A stretch of 13,283 bases of DNA, taken from the NCBI GenBank assembly GCA_945957335.1, contig CAMFLJ010000076.1, positions 1 to 13,283 of the forward strand, given 5' to 3'. Both the position numbers and the translations under genes were made by a program. This stretch comes from an uncultured Actinomycetes bacterium. GTDB taxonomy: Bacteria; Actinomycetota; Acidimicrobiia; Acidimicrobiales; Acidimicrobilacustridaceae. Positions 12,936-13,283 of this stretch are shown piece after piece. Each line of letters opens with the position of its first letter. Within the stretch, counting starts at the first letter, position 1. A model generated the notes under the pieces. That model saw only the letters and a program-made list of their open reading frames with translations. It was not told the origin of the DNA and did no database searches.

Positions 12936-13283
12936 TCAGCCGCGCACGACCTCGACGGGGCTGTCGACCAGGAGGCGGCCGTCGGCGTGGGCCTCGACGG
13001 TGACGAAGCCGTGGGGGGTGGGGACGGTGGCCCGGGCCCACTCGAGGTCGCCGAGGGCAGGGGCCACGCGCACCTTGGCGTAGCCCGGCTCGGCCGGCGT
13101 GATGCCGAGCGTGTGCACGACGAGGTCACGGGACGGCGTCGAGCTCCAGCCGTGGCAGTTGGTGCCGCCCGTCCAGCACTCGGGCCACGACTCGTGGCCG
13201 ACGTCGACGAACACCTTCCAGTCGCGGCACAGGTTCGCGATGAGCTCGGGCCGCCCGGCGCGGGCCACCGCGTCGTGCACGAC
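12936..13283 (-). CDS. Alpha-L-rhamnosidase-like glycoside hydrolase, C-terminal part (runs off right edge)
   Basis: The last 115 residues are visible. The block G-G-T-N-C-H-G-W-S-S-T-P-S-R-D-L, followed by L-G-I-T-P-A-E-P-G-Y, V-A-P-A-L-G-D-L-E-W-A and V-P-T-P-H-G-F-V-T-V-E, matches the end of the (alpha/alpha)6 catalytic domain and the small beta-sandwich C-terminal domain of GH78-type alpha-L-rhamnosidases (C-H-G-W-S-A-T-P and L-G-I-x-P-x-x-P-G-F are common there). An upstream E-S-W-P-E-C-W sits where family members have W-E-x-W. The catalytic acids are outside the window. It would remove L-rhamnose or a related sugar from plant or microbial glycans. It is convergent with the amidohydrolase and shares the hairpin as terminator; no functional link to the left-hand genes is evident. 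Confidence 0.75.
   Translation of the reverse strand, partial: VVHDAVARAGRPELIANLCRDWKVFVDVGHESWPECWTGGTNCHGWSSTPSRDLVVHTLGITPAEPGYAKVRVAPALGDLEWARATVPTPHGFVTVEAHADGRLLVDSPVEVVRG

Overview
The window is very GC-rich, densely coding actinobacterial DNA. The gene set (a sterol-desaturase-like N-terminus, a two-half ABC exporter, a cytochrome P450, a WHG-type TetR regulator, a CGSC-form UGSC protein), the strong G/C bias at third codon positions, and several TAnnnT boxes only 6-8 nt ahead of start codons suggest an uncultured or environmental actinomycete. Acidimicrobiia (Ilumatobacter/Iamia type) is my best guess; this is inference from gene style, not a database result. I see no rRNA, tRNA, CRISPR array, transposase or phage gene.

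Layout. (1) Bases 1-3565, minus strand: a compact cluster read right to left, with ABC ATPase, a large two-half ABC permease (14-bp overlap), a short type I pantothenate kinase (24-bp gap) and the N-terminal part of a sterol-desaturase-like membrane protein (4-bp ATGA overlap) that runs off the left edge. (2) Bases 3666-4841, plus strand: a stand-alone bacterial P450, divergent from the exporter. (3) Bases 4819-7428, minus strand: an 869-residue lipoprotein made almost wholly of 21 tandem ~40-residue repeats, each with an invariant C-x5-C pair. (4) Bases 7531-8118, plus strand: a TetR regulator, divergent from the lipoprotein gene, with an 18-bp imperfect palindrome at its -10 box.

(5) Bases 8081-10823, minus strand: a tight four-gene operon, read right to left: a 356-residue conserved protein of unassigned function, a UGSC-family protein whose active motif is Cys-Gly-Ser-Cys, an SDR oxidoreductase and an 82-residue NifU-like domain protein. 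Gaps are 4 bp, 10 bp and a 4-bp GTGA overlap. (6) Bases 10943-12875, plus strand, divergent from that operon: a D-2-hydroxyacid dehydrogenase and an amidohydrolase-2 family enzyme. (7) Bases 12881-12922: a strong hairpin between convergent genes. (8) Bases 12936 to the right edge, minus strand: the C-terminus of an alpha-L-rhamnosidase-like glycoside hydrolase.

How the parts may work together. The best candidate for an undescribed system is regions 5 and 6: six genes around a shared 119-bp divergent promoter, combining a redox-motif UGSC protein, its probable partner, a NifU-like Fe-S-type domain, two NAD(P)-type dehydrogenases and a metal-dependent hydrolase or decarboxylase. This looks like a catabolic or redox pathway for an unknown small carbonyl or hydroxyacid substrate. 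The second notable object is the 21-repeat cysteine-paired lipoprotein. Its N- and C-terminal half-repeats complement each other, as in the closure of a beta-propeller ring.
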